Below, piece by piece: positions 50,063 through 59,845 of a DNA stretch of 64,000 nt. Within the stretch, counting starts at the first letter, position 1; each line of letters starts with the position of its first letter. Made by a program: the position numbers and the translations under genes. Source of the DNA: Actinomyces faecalis (GTDB taxonomy: Bacteria; Actinomycetota; Actinomycetes; Actinomycetales; Actinomycetaceae); assembly GCF_013184985.2 (NCBI RefSeq), contig NZ_CP063418.1:1674001-1738000 (forward strand), written 5' to 3'. The notes beneath the pieces are model-generated. The model worked only from the letters and a program-made list of their open reading frames with translations. It did no database searches and was not told the DNA's origin.

Positions 50063-51664
50063 ATGTCTCAGACCGCCACCACTTCCACCGTCTCCTCGAG
50101 CTCCGTGGACCTGTCTCGTACCGCGTTGGGTATCGAGCTTGGTTCGACCCGTATCAAGGCAGTGCTGATCGATCCTGCTGGCACGGTCCTGGCATCCGGG
50201 GCCCATGACTGGCAGAGCTCGCTGGTGGAGGGGGTGTGGACCTACTCCCTGGAGGAGATCGTCACCGGCCTGCAGTCCGCCTACGCCGACCTGGCCAAGG
50301 ACCTGGAGCGCACCCACGGACTGCCCCTGACCACCACCGGCGCCATCGGCGTCTCCGGCATGATGCACGGCTACATCCCCCTGGACGCCGACGGCCACCT
50401 CCTGACCGCCTTCCGCACCTGGCGCAACACCATCACCGCCGACTCCGCCGCCACCCTGTCCGACCTGTTCGGCCTCAACATCCCCCAGCGCTGGACCGTC
50501 TCCCACCTCCACCGCGCCGTCACCACCGGCGAGGAGCACGTCACCCGCATCGACAAGGTCACCACCCTGGCCGGCTACATCCACTGGCGCCTGACCGGCC
50601 ACCACGTCCTCGGCGTCGGCGAGGCCTCCGGCGTCTTCCCCATCGCCCCCGACGGCACCTCCTTCGACCCCACCATGCTCACCGCCTTCGACCAGGCCGT
50701 CACCGTCCCGTGGTCACTGGCCCACGTCCTGCCCGCCGTCGCCCTCGCGGGCCAGGACGCCGGCACCCTCACCCCCGACGGCGCCGCCCTGCTCGACCCC
50801 ACCGGCACCCTCCAGCCAGGCGTCCCCCTGTGCCCCCCGGAGGGAGACGCCGGCACCGGCATGGTCGCCACCGGCGCCCTGCGCCCCCGCACCGGCAACG
50901 TCTCAGCCGGCACCAGCGCCTTCGCCATGATCGTCCTGGACAAGCCCCTACGCACCCTCATCCCCGAGATCGACCTCGTGTCCACCCCCACCGGCCACCC
51001 CGTCGCCATGGCCCACGCCAACAACTGCACCTCCGACCTCAACGCCTGGGTCGAGGTCTTCTCCCAGTTCGCCACCGCCCTGGGCCACCCCGTCGACCGC
51101 GGCCCCCTGTTCGACCTCCTCCTGACCGCCGCCGACACCACCACCATGGACCAGGCCGGCACCATGTCCTACAACTTCCTGTCCGGCGACGCCCTGGTCG
51201 GTCTGAACGAAGGACGCCCCCTGACCATGCGCCGCCCCGACGCCGCCTTCGGCCTGGCCGGCCTCATGCGCTCCCACCTGTTCGCCCTGTTCGCCTCCAT
51301 GGCCCACGGTGTCCAGATCCTGCGACGCACCACCGACGTCTCCATCGACACCATGCACGCCCACGGCGGCATCTTCAAGACACCCCGCATCCCCCAACAG
51401 GTCCTCGCCGCCGCCTTCGACACCCCCGTCACCGTCTCCACCACCGCCTCCGAAGGCGGGGCCTGGGGCATGGCACTCCTCGCCGGCTACAGCCAGTGGG
51501 CCACCGACACCCCGCTCGAGGACTGGATCGACACCATCACCAGCACCGACGACCAGGCCCTCGCCCTCCAGGCCACCCCGGAACAAGTCACCGAGTACCA
51601 GCACTACCTCGACCACTTCGTCAACGGACTACCCCTGCAAAAGACCGCCGTCGAGGTCTTCTGA
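50063..51664 (+). CDS. FGGY-family carbohydrate kinase (xylulokinase/ribulokinase-like)
   Basis: 533 aa. The N-terminal ATP-fold ALGIELGSTRIKAVLIDPAG, GVSGMMHGYIPLD, the central GTGMVATGALRPRTGNVSAGTSAFAMIV and C-terminal MHAHGGIFKTPRIPQQVLAAAFDTPV are FGGY features. The sugar is uncertain: xylulose is attractive because an alpha-xylosidase locus is nearby, but ribulose or another ketose fits as well. The ATG at 50063 has GGAG about 8 nt upstream. Third codon positions are almost all C, much more skewed than in the neighbours. Confidence 0.85.
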   Translation: MSQTATTSTVSSSSVDLSRTALGIELGSTRIKAVLIDPAGTVLASGAHDWQSSLVEGVWTYSLEEIVTGLQSAYADLAKDLERTHGLPLTTTGAIGVSGMMHGYIPLDADGHLLTAFRTWRNTITADSAATLSDLFGLNIPQRWTVSHLHRAVTTGEEHVTRIDKVTTLAGYIHWRLTGHHVLGVGEASGVFPIAPDGTSFDPTMLTAFDQAVTVPWSLAHVLPAVALAGQDAGTLTPDGAALLDPTGTLQPGVPLCPPEGDAGTGMVATGALRPRTGNVSAGTSAFAMIVLDKPLRTLIPEIDLVSTPTGHPVAMAHANNCTSDLNAWVEVFSQFATALGHPVDRGPLFDLLLTAADTTTMDQAGTMSYNFLSGDALVGLNEGRPLTMRRPDAAFGLAGLMRSHLFALFASMAHGVQILRRTTDVSIDTMHAHGGIFKTPRIPQQVLAAAFDTPVTVSTTASEGGAWGMALLAGYSQWATDTPLEDWIDTITSTDDQALALQATPEQVTEYQHYLDHFVNGLPLQKTAVEVF

Positions 51665-51691
51665 GCAGGTACGCGCGCCAGGAAGGCCGGC

Positions 51692-52114
51692 TCAGGACCA
51701 GTACCTCCAGCAGGCCTCGCGCTGGGGCGGCGCCCAGGACCTGTCAGGTGTGGACACCTCACCGCTGGTCGCCGAGACGACCAGCGCCGCCAGGTCCGGC
51801 TCGCCCCGCTCGGCGCAGTCGTGGGCGAGCATGTGCAGCAACGGCCCCATGTGCCGGGGAAGAACCAGCCCACCGATGGACCGGCTGAGCTCGCCGTAGG
51901 TGATGACCTCGCCGTGGCCCGCGACCTCCACCAGGACCTCGCGGGCCCGCGCTGTCGCCTCAGCCAGCCGCGGGGTGAGGGTGTGGTTCCGCTCCCCCAC
52001 CGGGTAGCGCTGGCCGACGACGAGTGCGAGCCTGGCCTGAGCACCTGCCGTGGCGCTGGTGCGAGGACTGGGGCGGGGCGTCGACTCGTGGGTCACGGTC
52101 CCATCGTGCCTCAC
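51692..52114 (-). CDS. small protein with a YGEL winged-helix-like motif, function unknown
   Basis: 140 aa. After a low-complexity N-terminus (GTG at 52096 is an alternative start), the core reads AREVLVEVAGHGEVITYGELSRSIGG, then PRHMGPLLHMLAHDCAERGEPDLAALVV. ITYGELS resembles the DNA-binding helix of MGMT/ATL proteins, but the PCHRV or PWHRV active site is missing; the PxLxALVV ending is like small unassigned proteins in other bacteria. Convergent with the kinase, divergent from the S4 gene. Confidence 0.6.
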   Translation of the reverse strand: MRHDGTVTHESTPRPSPRTSATAGAQARLALVVGQRYPVGERNHTLTPRLAEATARAREVLVEVAGHGEVITYGELSRSIGGLVLPRHMGPLLHMLAHDCAERGEPDLAALVVSATSGEVSTPDRSWAPPQREACWRYWS

Positions 52115-52134
52115 GCACCTGTCACACTGTGCCC

Positions 52135-52374
52135 ATGAGCAAGCAGCAGTACCTGACCGTTCCTGTACGCGGGGAGATCAGGCTCGGTCAGTTCCTCAAG
52201 CTCGCAGGTCTTGTCGAGGACGGCGCCGAGGCACGCCTCGCCGTCCAGTCCGGTGATGTACGGGTCAACGGCGAGGTCGAGACCCGACGCGGCCACCGCC
52301 TGGCTGCCGGGGACGTCGTGGAGGTCACGCTGCCCGCACAGACGGCGGGCGCCGTCGTCGGCACCGAGGAGTAG
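52135..52374 (+). CDS. S4 RNA-binding domain protein (YbcJ-like)
   Basis: 79 aa, almost only an S4 fold: IRLGQFLKLAGLVEDGAEARLAVQSGDVRVNGEVETRRGHRLAAGDVVEV. Similar to YbcJ/YaaA-type S4 proteins that bind structured RNA. The ATG at 52135 is preceded by CACACT and six bases with no Shine-Dalgarno, again a leaderless look. Target unknown. Confidence 0.85.
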   Translation: MSKQQYLTVPVRGEIRLGQFLKLAGLVEDGAEARLAVQSGDVRVNGEVETRRGHRLAAGDVVEVTLPAQTAGAVVGTEE

Positions 52375-52415
52375 CTCACCAGACCTACGGGCCAGACACC
52401 GCGAGAGCCAGCGGC

Positions 52416-55400
52416 TCAGTGCCGCAGGCACCCCGGGCCCAGCAGGGCCTTGACGTCAGAGTAGAAGGCCTGGGACGCCTCGACCCTGAGCGAGCTGCTC
52501 AGCTGGGTGCGTACCTCACGGTACTTGCTCGTCAGCGTCAGACGGACAGGGCTCATGCCCGGGTGCTTCTCCAGCACCGTCTTGAGCTGGTCAATGAGCG
52601 GGCCGGTGCAGCGGTTGGTCGGCAGCGTGAGCGTCACGGACTCGTGCGTCGCGCTGGACACGTCCGGGATCGTCATCTCCTGGACCGCCAGCGCCACCTG
52701 TCCGTCACGGCGGTTGACCCGGCCGCGCAGCGTCACCACGGTGTCCTGGGCCAGCATGGTGGAGACGGTCTGGTAGGTCGCCGGGAAGAACAGCGCCTCG
52801 ACGCTACCGCCCAGGTCCTCGATCTGGGCGATGGCCCACAGGTTGCCCTGCTTGGTGGTCTTGCGCTGCAGGGAAGTGATGAGGCCGGCGACCGTGACCA
52901 TGGCGCCGTCGGGTCGCTCCTCGTTCTCCAGCAGGTCCGCGATCTCGACGTCGGCGAGCTTGGAGAGCATGCCTTCCAGGCCCAGGAGCGGGTGGTCGGA
53001 GACGTAGAGACCGAGCATGTCACGCTCAAAGGCCAGCTTGTCCTTCTTGTCCCACTCCGGCAGGTCCGGGACCTCGGAGGAGAAGACGGGACCGGAGCCG
53101 AAGGCGGCCTCCTCCTGGGCCTGACCGCCGCCCAGCGAGGCGAAGAGGTCGAACTGCCCCACGGCCTCGTTGCGCTTGACCCCGATGATCTCGTCGACGA
53201 AGTCCTCGTGGCACGCCTGCAGGGAACGGCGGGACCTGCCCAGGGAGTCAAAGGCTCCGGCCTTGATGAGGGAGTCGATCGTGCGCTTGTTGCACACCAC
53301 GGCGGGTACCTTGTCCAGGAAGTCCTCAAAGCTGGTGAACTCGCCCTGCTCCTCGCGGGCTGCCACGATCCCGTCGACGACGTTCGCGCCGACGTTGCGG
53401 ATCGCCCCGAGCCCGAAGCGGATATCCGATCCGACGGCGGAGAACTGGGCGCGCGAGGCGTTGACGTCGGGGGGCAGCACCTTGATGCCCATGTGGCGGC
53501 ACTCGCCCAGGTACAGGGCCAGCTTGTCCTTGTTGTCCTTCTGGCTGGTCAGCAGGGCCGCCATGTACTCGGTCGGGTAGTGGGTCTTGAGGTACGCGGT
53601 CCAGTAGGACACCACGCCGTAGGCCGCCGAGTGCGCCTTGTTGAAGGCGTACTTGGCGAAGGGCACCACGACGTCCCACAGGGTCTTGACGCTCTCCCTG
53701 GAGAAGCCGTTGGCAACCATCCCGGCCTCGAACTCGACGAACATCGTGGCCAGGATGTCCATCTTCTTCTTACCCATGGCCTTGCGCAGGGCGTCGGCCT
53801 TGCCCATCGTGAAGCCCGCCAGGTCGGTGGCGATCTTCATCACCTGTTCCTGGTAGACGATGAGGCCGTAGGTGTTGCCCAGGATCGGCTCGAGAGCCTC
53901 CTTGAGCTCGGGGTGGATCGGGGTGATCTCCTGCTGGCCGTTCTTGCGCAGGGCGTAGTTCGTGTGCGACTCCGCGCCCATGGGACCAGGCCGGTAGAGG
54001 GCGCCGACGGCGGAGATGTCCTCGAAGTTGTCAGGCTTCATCAGCCGCAGCAGGGTACGCATGCCGCCGCCGTCGAGCTGGAAGACGCCCAGGGTCTCCC
54101 CGCGAGAGAGCAGCTGGTAGGTCTCGGCGTCGTCCAGGGCGACGTGGTCGATGTCCAGCGGCTCCTTGCCGTTGGCCACGATGTTCTCCAGGGCGTCGGA
54201 GATCACCGTGAGGTTGCGCAGCCCCAGGAAGTCCATCTTGAGCAGACCCAGGTGCTCGCAGGTGGGGTAGTCGAACTGGGTGATGTAGGCGCCGTCCTGC
54301 AGGCGCTGCATCATGGGGATGATGTCGGTCAGCGTGGCGCTGGACATGATGACGGCGCAGGCGTGCACGCCCCACTGGCGTGTCATCCCCTCCAGGCCCT
54401 GGGCCAGCTCGACGATCTTCTGGGCGTCCGGGTCCTCGGCGTGCAGGGCCCGGAACTCCGCGGCCTCGCCGTAGCGCTCGTCCTCGGGGTTGAAGATGCC
54501 CTTGATGGTGATGTCCTTGCCCATGATGGTGGGGGGCATCGCCTTGGTCAGGCGGTCACCGACCGCGTAGGGGTAGCCCATGACGCGGCTGGAGTCCTTC
54601 AGCGACTGCTTGGCCTTGATGACGCCGTAGGTGACGACCTGGCTGATCTTGTCCGCGCCGTACTTGGCCTTGACGTAGTCGATGACCTCCTCGCGCCGGC
54701 GCTCGTCGAAGTCGACGTCGATATCAGGCATCGAGATACGCTCAGGATTGAGGAAGCGCTCGAAGATGAGCCCGTGAGCCAGAGGGTTGAGCTCGGTGAT
54801 GCCCATGGCGTAGGCCACCATCGAGCCGGCACCCGACCCACGGCCCGGTCCCACGCGGATGCCGTGCCTCTTGGCCCAGTTGATGTAGTCGGCCACCACG
54901 AGGAAGTAGCCGGGGAAGCCCATCTGGACGATGACGCCGATCTCGTACTCGGCCTGCTTGCGACAGTCCTCGGGGATGTCACCGCCGAAGCGCTCATCCA
55001 TCCCCCTCCAGCACTCCTTGATGAACCAGGACTCCATGGTCTCGCCCTCGGGCACGGGGAAGGCCGGCATGAAGGAGGCGCCCTCGTCCACCGTGGCGAA
55101 GTGGACGTCGCACTGCTCCGCCACGAGCAGGGTGTTGTCGCAGGCCTGCGGCATCTCCCGGAAGAGCTCGCGCATCTCCCGGCCGGGGCGCAGGTAGTAG
55201 GTGTCGCCGTCGAACTTGAAGCGGTCGGGGTCGGAGAGCACCGAGCCGGAGTTGATGCACAGCATCGCGTCCTGGATGGTGCGATCCTCAGGACGCACGT
55301 AGTGGGAGTCGTTGGTCGCCAGCAGGGGCGCGCCGATCTCCTTGGCCAGGCGCAGCAGGTCCTTGGTCACCCGCTGCTCGATCTCCAGGCCGTGGTCCAT

Positions 55401-56006
55401 GAGCTCGACGTAGAAGAACTCCTTGCCGAAGATGTCCTGGAGCTCTCCGGCGCAGCGCAGCGCCTCCTCCCACTGGCCCAGGCGCAGGCGCGTCTGGATC
55501 TCCGATGACGGGCAGCCAGAGGTCCCGATGAGCCCGGCGGCGTAGCGCTGGAGCAGCTCGCGGTCCATGCGCGGGGACTTGCCCCACTGGCCCTCCAGGG
55601 AGGCGTAGGAGTCCAGGCGCATGAGGTTGTGCAGGCCCTCGTCGTTGCGCGAGAGCAGCGTCATGTGCGTGTAGGAGCCTCGGGCGGAGACGTCGTCGCT
55701 GCGCTGGGACTCCTCCCCCCAGAACACGCGTGTCTTGTCGAACCGCGAGGTCCCGGGCGTCATGTAGGCCTCGACGCCGACGATCGGCTTGATGCCGGCC
55801 TTGCGCGCGGCCTCGTAGAACTCGTAGGCACCGAACATGTAGCCGTGGTCGGTGATGGCCAGCGCCGGCTGCCCGAGCCTCTTGGCCTCAGCGACGTAGT
55901 CCTTGATCTTCCCGGCGCCGTCGAGCATCGAGTAGTCCGTGTGGACGTGGAGGTGGACGAAGTCGTCCCGGGGTGCCGCAGTCGCCTCGGTGCTCGGATC
56001 AGCCAT
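52416..56006 (-). CDS. dnaE: DNA polymerase III alpha subunit
   Basis: 1196 aa replicative polymerase. PHP domain at the N-terminus ([19 protein letters not shown]), palm with the catalytic aspartates in [19 protein letters not shown] (about residues 427-445) and [21 protein letters not shown], beta-binding and helix-hairpin-helix region ([19 protein letters not shown]), and OB-fold C-terminus ([28 protein letters not shown]). TAGGAT ends 6 nt before the ATG and there is no Shine-Dalgarno, so the mRNA is likely leaderless. Confidence 0.98.
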   Translation of the reverse strand: MADPSTEATAAPRDDFVHLHVHTDYSMLDGAGKIKDYVAEAKRLGQPALAITDHGYMFGAYEFYEAARKAGIKPIVGVEAYMTPGTSRFDKTRVFWGEESQRSDDVSARGSYTHMTLLSRNDEGLHNLMRLDSYASLEGQWGKSPRMDRELLQRYAAGLIGTSGCPSSEIQTRLRLGQWEEALRCAGELQDIFGKEFFYVELMDHGLEIEQRVTKDLLRLAKEIGAPLLATNDSHYVRPEDRTIQDAMLCINSGSVLSDPDRFKFDGDTYYLRPGREMRELFREMPQACDNTLLVAEQCDVHFATVDEGASFMPAFPVPEGETMESWFIKECWRGMDERFGGDIPEDCRKQAEYEIGVIVQMGFPGYFLVVADYINWAKRHGIRVGPGRGSGAGSMVAYAMGITELNPLAHGLIFERFLNPERISMPDIDVDFDERRREEVIDYVKAKYGADKISQVVTYGVIKAKQSLKDSSRVMGYPYAVGDRLTKAMPPTIMGKDITIKGIFNPEDERYGEAAEFRALHAEDPDAQKIVELAQGLEGMTRQWGVHACAVIMSSATLTDIIPMMQRLQDGAYITQFDYPTCEHLGLLKMDFLGLRNLTVISDALENIVANGKEPLDIDHVALDDAETYQLLSRGETLGVFQLDGGGMRTLLRLMKPDNFEDISAVGALYRPGPMGAESHTNYALRKNGQQEITPIHPELKEALEPILGNTYGLIVYQEQVMKIATDLAGFTMGKADALRKAMGKKKMDILATMFVEFEAGMVANGFSRESVKTLWDVVVPFAKYAFNKAHSAAYGVVSYWTAYLKTHYPTEYMAALLTSQKDNKDKLALYLGECRHMGIKVLPPDVNASRAQFSAVGSDIRFGLGAIRNVGANVVDGIVAAREEQGEFTSFEDFLDKVPAVVCNKRTIDSLIKAGAFDSLGRSRRSLQACHEDFVDEIIGVKRNEAVGQFDLFASLGGGQAQEEAAFGSGPVFSSEVPDLPEWDKKDKLAFERDMLGLYVSDHPLLGLEGMLSKLADVEIADLLENEERPDGAMVTVAGLITSLQRKTTKQGNLWAIAQIEDLGGSVEALFFPATYQTVSTMLAQDTVVTLRGRVNRRDGQVALAVQEMTIPDVSSATHESVTLTLPTNRCTGPLIDQLKTVLEKHPGMSPVRLTLTSKYREVRTQLSSSLRVEASQAFYSDVKALLGPGCLRH

Positions 56007-56012
56007 GGACCC

Positions 56013-56018
56013 ATCCTA
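56013..56018 (-). promoter_or_regulatory. -10 element of leaderless dnaE promoter
   Basis: TAGGAT, six bases (GGGTCC), ATG at 56006 on the minus strand. Confidence 0.5.
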
Positions 56019-56035
56019 GGGTCAGGCCGATGTGG

Positions 56036-56581
56036 TCAGCGGGTGAGGAACCTCGCCATGTCCTGGTGCCAGATGCCGGCGTCGAGGTACCGGCGCCCGT
56101 CCACCGGAGCGTAGCCGCAGCGTGCGTAGAAGCCCATCGCCTGCTCCTGGGCCGAGAGCACCATCTCAAGCCCGTTCCTGCCTGCCGCGTCCAGGGCGAC
56201 GAGCCGTTCCACCGCCACCTGCTCGACGGCGGCCACGAGCCTGGCCCCCAGGCCGGTGCCTCGGGCCTGCCTGCGAACCGCCAGCCGCCCCAGGTGGAGC
56301 CGGCCGGGGCTGTCAGGATCCGTCAGCAGCCGCGCCGTGCCCAGCGGCGTGCCGTCAGCCGCGCTGGCCAGCACGTGCACCGTCGTCGGGTCGTCGTCGC
56401 GCGCGTCGACCTCCAGGACGAAGGGCACGTCCTGCTCGTCGACGAAGACCTCCAGCCGCACCAGGGCCGCACCACGTCGTACCGCGTCAGCCTCGGGCCC
56501 GACGGCGTCACCCGTCACCGTCCGGATGCTCACGGGCTCGTGTCCGTCCAGGTCCTCGTCCAGGTACCGGTCCGCCTTCAT
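56036..56581 (-). CDS. GNAT family N-acetyltransferase
   Basis: 181 aa. Motif A for acetyl-CoA is [26 protein letters not shown] (about residues 95-120), and [29 protein letters not shown] is the usual C-terminal segment of the ElaA/YjcF-like GNAT group. The first 30 residues look like an unrelated tail. The start directly follows the rluD stop (1 bp), so it belongs to the lspA-rluD operon. Substrate unknown. Confidence 0.85.
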   Translation of the reverse strand: MKADRYLDEDLDGHEPVSIRTVTGDAVGPEADAVRRGAALVRLEVFVDEQDVPFVLEVDARDDDPTTVHVLASAADGTPLGTARLLTDPDSPGRLHLGRLAVRRQARGTGLGARLVAAVEQVAVERLVALDAAGRNGLEMVLSAQEQAMGFYARCGYAPVDGRRYLDAGIWHQDMARFLTR

Positions 56582-56582
56582 C

Positions 56583-57503
56583 TCAGGGCAGCCTCAGCAC
56601 GTCCAGGGCCTGGACGAGGTCGTCGGGGTACGGGCTGACAAAGGTCATCCACTCTCCTGTGACCGGGTGGGCCAGTCCCAGACGGTGGGCGTGCAGCCAC
56701 TGGCGCACGAGCCCGGTGCGCTGGGACAGCGCCGCGTCGGCGCCGTAGGTCTCGTCACCCACGCAGGGGTGGCCGAGCGCAGACATGTGGACACGGATCT
56801 GGTGGGTGCGTCCGGTCTCCAGGTGCACCTCGACAAGGTCTGCCACCGGCACGGACTCGATGACGTCATAGTGCGTGACCGACTCCCGACCGCCGTCGAT
56901 GATCGCCATCTTCCACTCACGGCTCGGGTGACGGCCGATCGGCGCGTCGATGGTGCCGGAGGAGGGGTCGAGGTGCCCCTGGACCAGGGCGTGGTAGACC
57001 TTGTCCACCTCGTGCTCGCGGAAGGCTCGCTTGAGCACCGAGTAGGCCCGCTCCCCCTTGGCCACGATCATCGCGCCTGAGGTCCCCACGTCCAGCCGTG
57101 AGACGATCCCCTGGCGCTCAGCGGCACCGGAGGTGGCGACCTGCACGTGCATCGCCTTGAGCGCACCGAGCACGTCAGGGCCGTCCCACCCCATCGAGGG
57201 GTGCGCGGCGATACCGGCGGGCTTGTCGACGACGACGACGTCCTCGTCCTCATACAGCAGACTCATCCCCTCCACGGGTGTGGGGGTCGGACCGACCGGT
57301 CGGGGATCAGGCAGGTCGATCTCGATGAGGGCTCCTACAGGCAGGCGCTCGGACTTACCGAGGGGCGTCCCGTCCAGGCGCACGGCCTCCTTCGCGCACA
57401 GTTCGCTCACCTTGGAGCGCGACAGCCCCGTCATCCGAGCCAGCGCGGCGTCCGCACGCTCACCGACGAGGCCGTCGGGGACCGGGAGAAGCCGCAGGCT
57501 CAT
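56583..57503 (-). CDS. rluD: RluD-family 23S rRNA pseudouridine synthase
   Basis: 306 aa. N-terminal S4 domain ([33 protein letters not shown] ... GALIEIDLP), then the RluA/RluD catalytic domain with the Asp in [18 protein letters not shown] and [25 protein letters not shown] near the C-terminus. ATGA overlap with lspA. By context and S4 domain it should make the helix 69 pseudouridines. Confidence 0.93.
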   Translation of the reverse strand: MSLRLLPVPDGLVGERADAALARMTGLSRSKVSELCAKEAVRLDGTPLGKSERLPVGALIEIDLPDPRPVGPTPTPVEGMSLLYEDEDVVVVDKPAGIAAHPSMGWDGPDVLGALKAMHVQVATSGAAERQGIVSRLDVGTSGAMIVAKGERAYSVLKRAFREHEVDKVYHALVQGHLDPSSGTIDAPIGRHPSREWKMAIIDGGRESVTHYDVIESVPVADLVEVHLETGRTHQIRVHMSALGHPCVGDETYGADAALSQRTGLVRQWLHAHRLGLAHPVTGEWMTFVSPYPDDLVQALDVLRLP

Positions 57504-58129
57504 GCCGTCTCCTCGCCGCCAGAAGGCTCGTCGGTCGTGGTCCGCTCCGTCTCCTCCGGCCGCCCTCCGCGGGTGCCGTCCAGCTCCAGGCCGTACAGGG
57601 AGAGCACGATGATGGCGGCTGCGGCCACGACGATCGCGATGTCCGCGACGTTGCCGACGAAGAGACCTCCGTAGTCGATGAAGTCCACGACGTGGCCGCG
57701 GAAGACGCCGGGGGCACGCACCAGCCGGTCGATCAGGTTGCCGACGGCGCCGCCCAGCACGAGCCCCAGCGTCACGGCCCACCAGCGCGAGGCCAGCCGC
57801 CGTGAGGCACGGAGCACGATCACCGTGACGACGATGGCCACAGTGGTCAGGATCCAGGTCTGCCCCGTGGCCATCGAGAAGGCTGCCCCGGGGTTACGTA
57901 CCAGGACCAGCCCGAGTACCTCACCCAGGAGCGCCACCCGGTGGCCGTCGGCCAGCGCGTGAGCGGCCCAGGCCTTGGTCACCTGGTCGATCACGATGAC
58001 GAGGAGGGCGACCGCCCACAGGATGGTGACGCTAGGTGACCGACGACGCCGTCGCGATCGTGCCGCCGTGTCCGTCCGCTGGCCGCGGGCTGAGGAGCCT
58101 GCCATATCGGGGAGAAGGTCCTTTCTCAT
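57500..58129 (-). CDS. lspA: lipoprotein signal peptidase (signal peptidase II)
   Basis: 209 aa, four membrane helices. The aspartyl protease residues are in [10 protein letters not shown] and [21 protein letters not shown] is the conserved loop. The Arg-rich N-terminal 35 residues and the acidic C-terminal tail are extensions. It processes lipoproteins such as the two sugar-binding proteins found here. The start is uncertain: ATG at 58129, or ATG at 58105, neither with an ideal Shine-Dalgarno. Confidence 0.94.
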   Translation of the reverse strand: MRKDLLPDMAGSSARGQRTDTAARSRRRRRSPSVTILWAVALLVIVIDQVTKAWAAHALADGHRVALLGEVLGLVLVRNPGAAFSMATGQTWILTTVAIVVTVIVLRASRRLASRWWAVTLGLVLGGAVGNLIDRLVRAPGVFRGHVVDFIDYGGLFVGNVADIAIVVAAAAIIVLSLYGLELDGTRGGRPEETERTTTDEPSGGEETA

Positions 58130-58137
58130 CAGCGTGC

Positions 58138-58170
58138 GAGGGCGGCGCCCCTGGCAGGGGCGCCGCCCTC
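58138..58170 (-). terminator. terminator after divIVA
   Basis: 15-bp perfect stem (58138-58152 with 58156-58170) and GGC loop, 27 bp beyond the divIVA stop. Confidence 0.75.
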
Positions 58171-58196
58171 GTGAGGTGGTCAGCAGCGGCTGCGCG

Positions 58197-58802
58197 TCAC
58201 AGTGACGGCGCGTTGGAGGCGCCGGCGCCGTCCTCGACGTTGGTCAGCAGGCCCTGCAGGTAGCTCTTCAGACGCGTGCGGTAGTCGGACTCGAAACGAC
58301 GCAGCTCGTCGATCTTGTGCTCCAGGCCGGAACGCTCCTTCTCCAGCTGAGCCAGGGTGCGGTTGCGCTGGTCCTCGGCCTCGCGCACGATCTGCTCACC
58401 GGTCGTGCGGGCCTCGGAGACGATGCGCTCACCCTCGGCCTTGCCGTTGGCGACGTGCTCGTCGTGCAGGCGCTGAGCCAGCTCGAGCATGCCGGAGGCG
58501 GCCACCGGCTCCTCACCGCTGGAGGCGACAGGCTCAGGGGTCGCCGCGGCGGCCTGGACCACGGGCTCAACGACCTGCGGCTGAGCGGCCGGGGCCTGCG
58601 CCGCGGCCTCACCAGCGTCAGCCAGGCGGGCGTTGGCAGCCTCCAGCTGCGCCTTGAGGTCGGCGTTCTCTGCCTCGAGCTGACGCATGGCCTCGACGAC
58701 CTCGTCAAGGAACTCGTCAACCTCGTCCTGCTCGTATCCCTCGCGGAACTTCGTCGCCTGGAACTTCTTGTTGAGGACGTCGTCTGCCGTCAGCAGCGTC
58801 AT
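58197..58802 (-). CDS. divIVA: DivIVA/Wag31 polar growth protein
   Basis: 201 aa coiled-coil protein that marks poles and septa and directs wall synthesis in actinobacteria. N-terminal MTLLTADDVLNKKFQATKFREGYEQDEVDEFLDEVVEAM is the membrane-binding DivIVA domain; a coiled coil (about 30-60) follows, then an Ala/Pro/Glu-rich linker (65-110) and a second coiled coil with LHDEHVANGKAEGERIVSEA. ATG at 58802 has GAGGT at 7 nt. A 19-bp near-palindrome upstream (58876-58894) is shared with ftsZ. Confidence 0.95.
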   Translation of the reverse strand: MTLLTADDVLNKKFQATKFREGYEQDEVDEFLDEVVEAMRQLEAENADLKAQLEAANARLADAGEAAAQAPAAQPQVVEPVVQAAAATPEPVASSGEEPVAASGMLELAQRLHDEHVANGKAEGERIVSEARTTGEQIVREAEDQRNRTLAQLEKERSGLEHKIDELRRFESDYRTRLKSYLQGLLTNVEDGAGASNAPSL

Positions 58803-58875
58803 AGTCGTCACCTCGGTGTCGTTACGGAAGATGTCACGAGCACCGGATCGACCGGGTACTCATGCGAACAGAGTA

Positions 58876-58894
58876 CCTGAACTTAAGGTTCAGG
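58876..58894. promoter_or_regulatory. 19-bp near-palindrome upstream of divIVA, shared with ftsZ
   Basis: Plus strand CCTGAACTTAAGGTTCAGG; minus strand CCTGAACCTTAAGTTCAGG, which matches the ftsZ site in 16 of 19 positions. A TACTCT -10-like hexamer follows it directly on the minus strand, so the site would fill the -35/-10 spacer, the position used by MerR-type activators. Confidence 0.6.
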
Positions 58895-58911
58895 CCACAT
58901 TGAAGAGCTGA

Positions 58912-58929
58912 CCGGGATGAGGATCCCGG
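58912..58929 (-). terminator. terminator after yggT
   Basis: CCGGGAT and ATCCCGG with a 4-nt loop, about 70 nt past the yggT stop, followed on the minus strand by a mildly T-rich stretch. Confidence 0.5.
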
Positions 58930-58997
58930 CCGCCAACCAGCATATCGTGACCGCGGCATGCACCCAGGTAGCAGAGCGCAGGCTCCTGCACGTCGGG

Positions 58998-59294
58998 TCA
59001 CAGCCTCGCCACCATCCCCAGGAGGACCTGGAGGACCACGATGACGAGGTAGAGGGCGATAAAGCTGAGGTCGATCCCCATCCCGCCCGCTCTGAGCACC
59101 GGCACCACGCGTCGCAGCCAGCGCAGCGGCGGGTCGGTCAGCGCGTAGACGAGGTTCGCCAGGACCAGGACCACTCCCCGTGGCCTCCACTGCCGGGAGA
59201 AGAGATCGACCCAGTCCAGCACCACGCGCCCCAGCAGGACCAGGACGTACAGGCTGAGCAGGCTTTGCGCGATGACGACGACAGGAACCAGCAC
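58998..59294 (-). CDS. YggT family membrane protein
   Basis: 98 aa with two hydrophobic segments (about residues 3-30 and 72-96) around RVVLDWVDLFSRQWRPRGVVLVLANLVYALTDPPLRWLRRVVP, the YggT signature with TDPxLRxxRR. It stands between sepF and divIVA as in other actinobacteria. Role in division or osmotic homeostasis is suggested for the family only. Confidence 0.9.
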   Translation of the reverse strand: MLVPVVVIAQSLLSLYVLVLLGRVVLDWVDLFSRQWRPRGVVLVLANLVYALTDPPLRWLRRVVPVLRAGGMGIDLSFIALYLVIVVLQVLLGMVARL

Positions 59295-59311
59295 CGTGGC
59301 CCTCGCCTCGC

Positions 59312-59794
59312 TCAGCTCTGGTTGAAGAAGCGGTCCTGCGCCACCGTGGTGGCCTGGCCGCCGTCGGTCTCAACGGTAGCCGGGGTCAGCAGGAACACAC
59401 GCGGGGTCACGCGCTCGATCGCGCCGTGCAGGCCGAAGACGAGGCCCGCGGAGAAGTCGACCATACGACGGGCGTCGGACTCGCTCATGTTCGTGAGGTT
59501 GACGATGACGGGCACGCCGTCGCGGAAGGACTCCCCGATAACGCGCGCCTCGTTGTAGGTCGAGGGGTGGACCGTGACGATCCGGCGCAGGTCAGGAGTC
59601 TGGGAGAGGGCAGCACCAGGCTCGTCAAAGGCCTCGTAGCCACCCAGGTCAGTGGCCTCCTCGTCCATCGGGACAGCCACGGGCGAGGCGTAGTCGTCGA
59701 AGCGCTCACCGTCGTGCAGCCCCTCGTCGTAGCCGTCCTCAGCGGGCTCGGAGTAGCCGAGGAAGTTGGTCATCTTGCGCAGCGCGCCGCTCAT
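59312..59794 (-). CDS. sepF: cell division protein SepF
   Basis: 160 aa FtsZ membrane anchor and bundler. N-terminal MSGALRKMTNFLGY is the amphipathic membrane helix, followed by an acidic linker, then the SepF core RRIVTVHPSTYNEARVIGESFRDGVPVIVNLTNMSESDARRMVDFSAGLVFGLHGAIERVTPRVFLLTP. Essential in actinobacteria that lack FtsA/ZipA. Confidence 0.95.
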   Translation of the reverse strand: MSGALRKMTNFLGYSEPAEDGYDEGLHDGERFDDYASPVAVPMDEEATDLGGYEAFDEPGAALSQTPDLRRIVTVHPSTYNEARVIGESFRDGVPVIVNLTNMSESDARRMVDFSAGLVFGLHGAIERVTPRVFLLTPATVETDGGQATTVAQDRFFNQS

Positions 59795-59845
59795 GTGTTC
59801 GCTCCTGTGTCCTGCCGGTCCTGGGGCGGTCCGGACAGCATGACG

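Noticed and set aside
50236..51888. 550-codon Pro/Arg-rich open frame overlapping the FGGY kinase
   Set aside because: Low-complexity product caused by C-ending codons of the kinase in the neighbouring frame.
51692..52114. Annotation as MGMT or alkyltransferase-like protein
   Set aside because: Active-site PCHRV/PWHRV motif is missing; only the YGEL helix is similar.
52419..55508. 1029-codon open frame on the plus strand opposite dnaE
   Set aside because: It mirrors dnaE codon structure (high GC3 shadows) and has no recognisable protein features; dnaE is certain.
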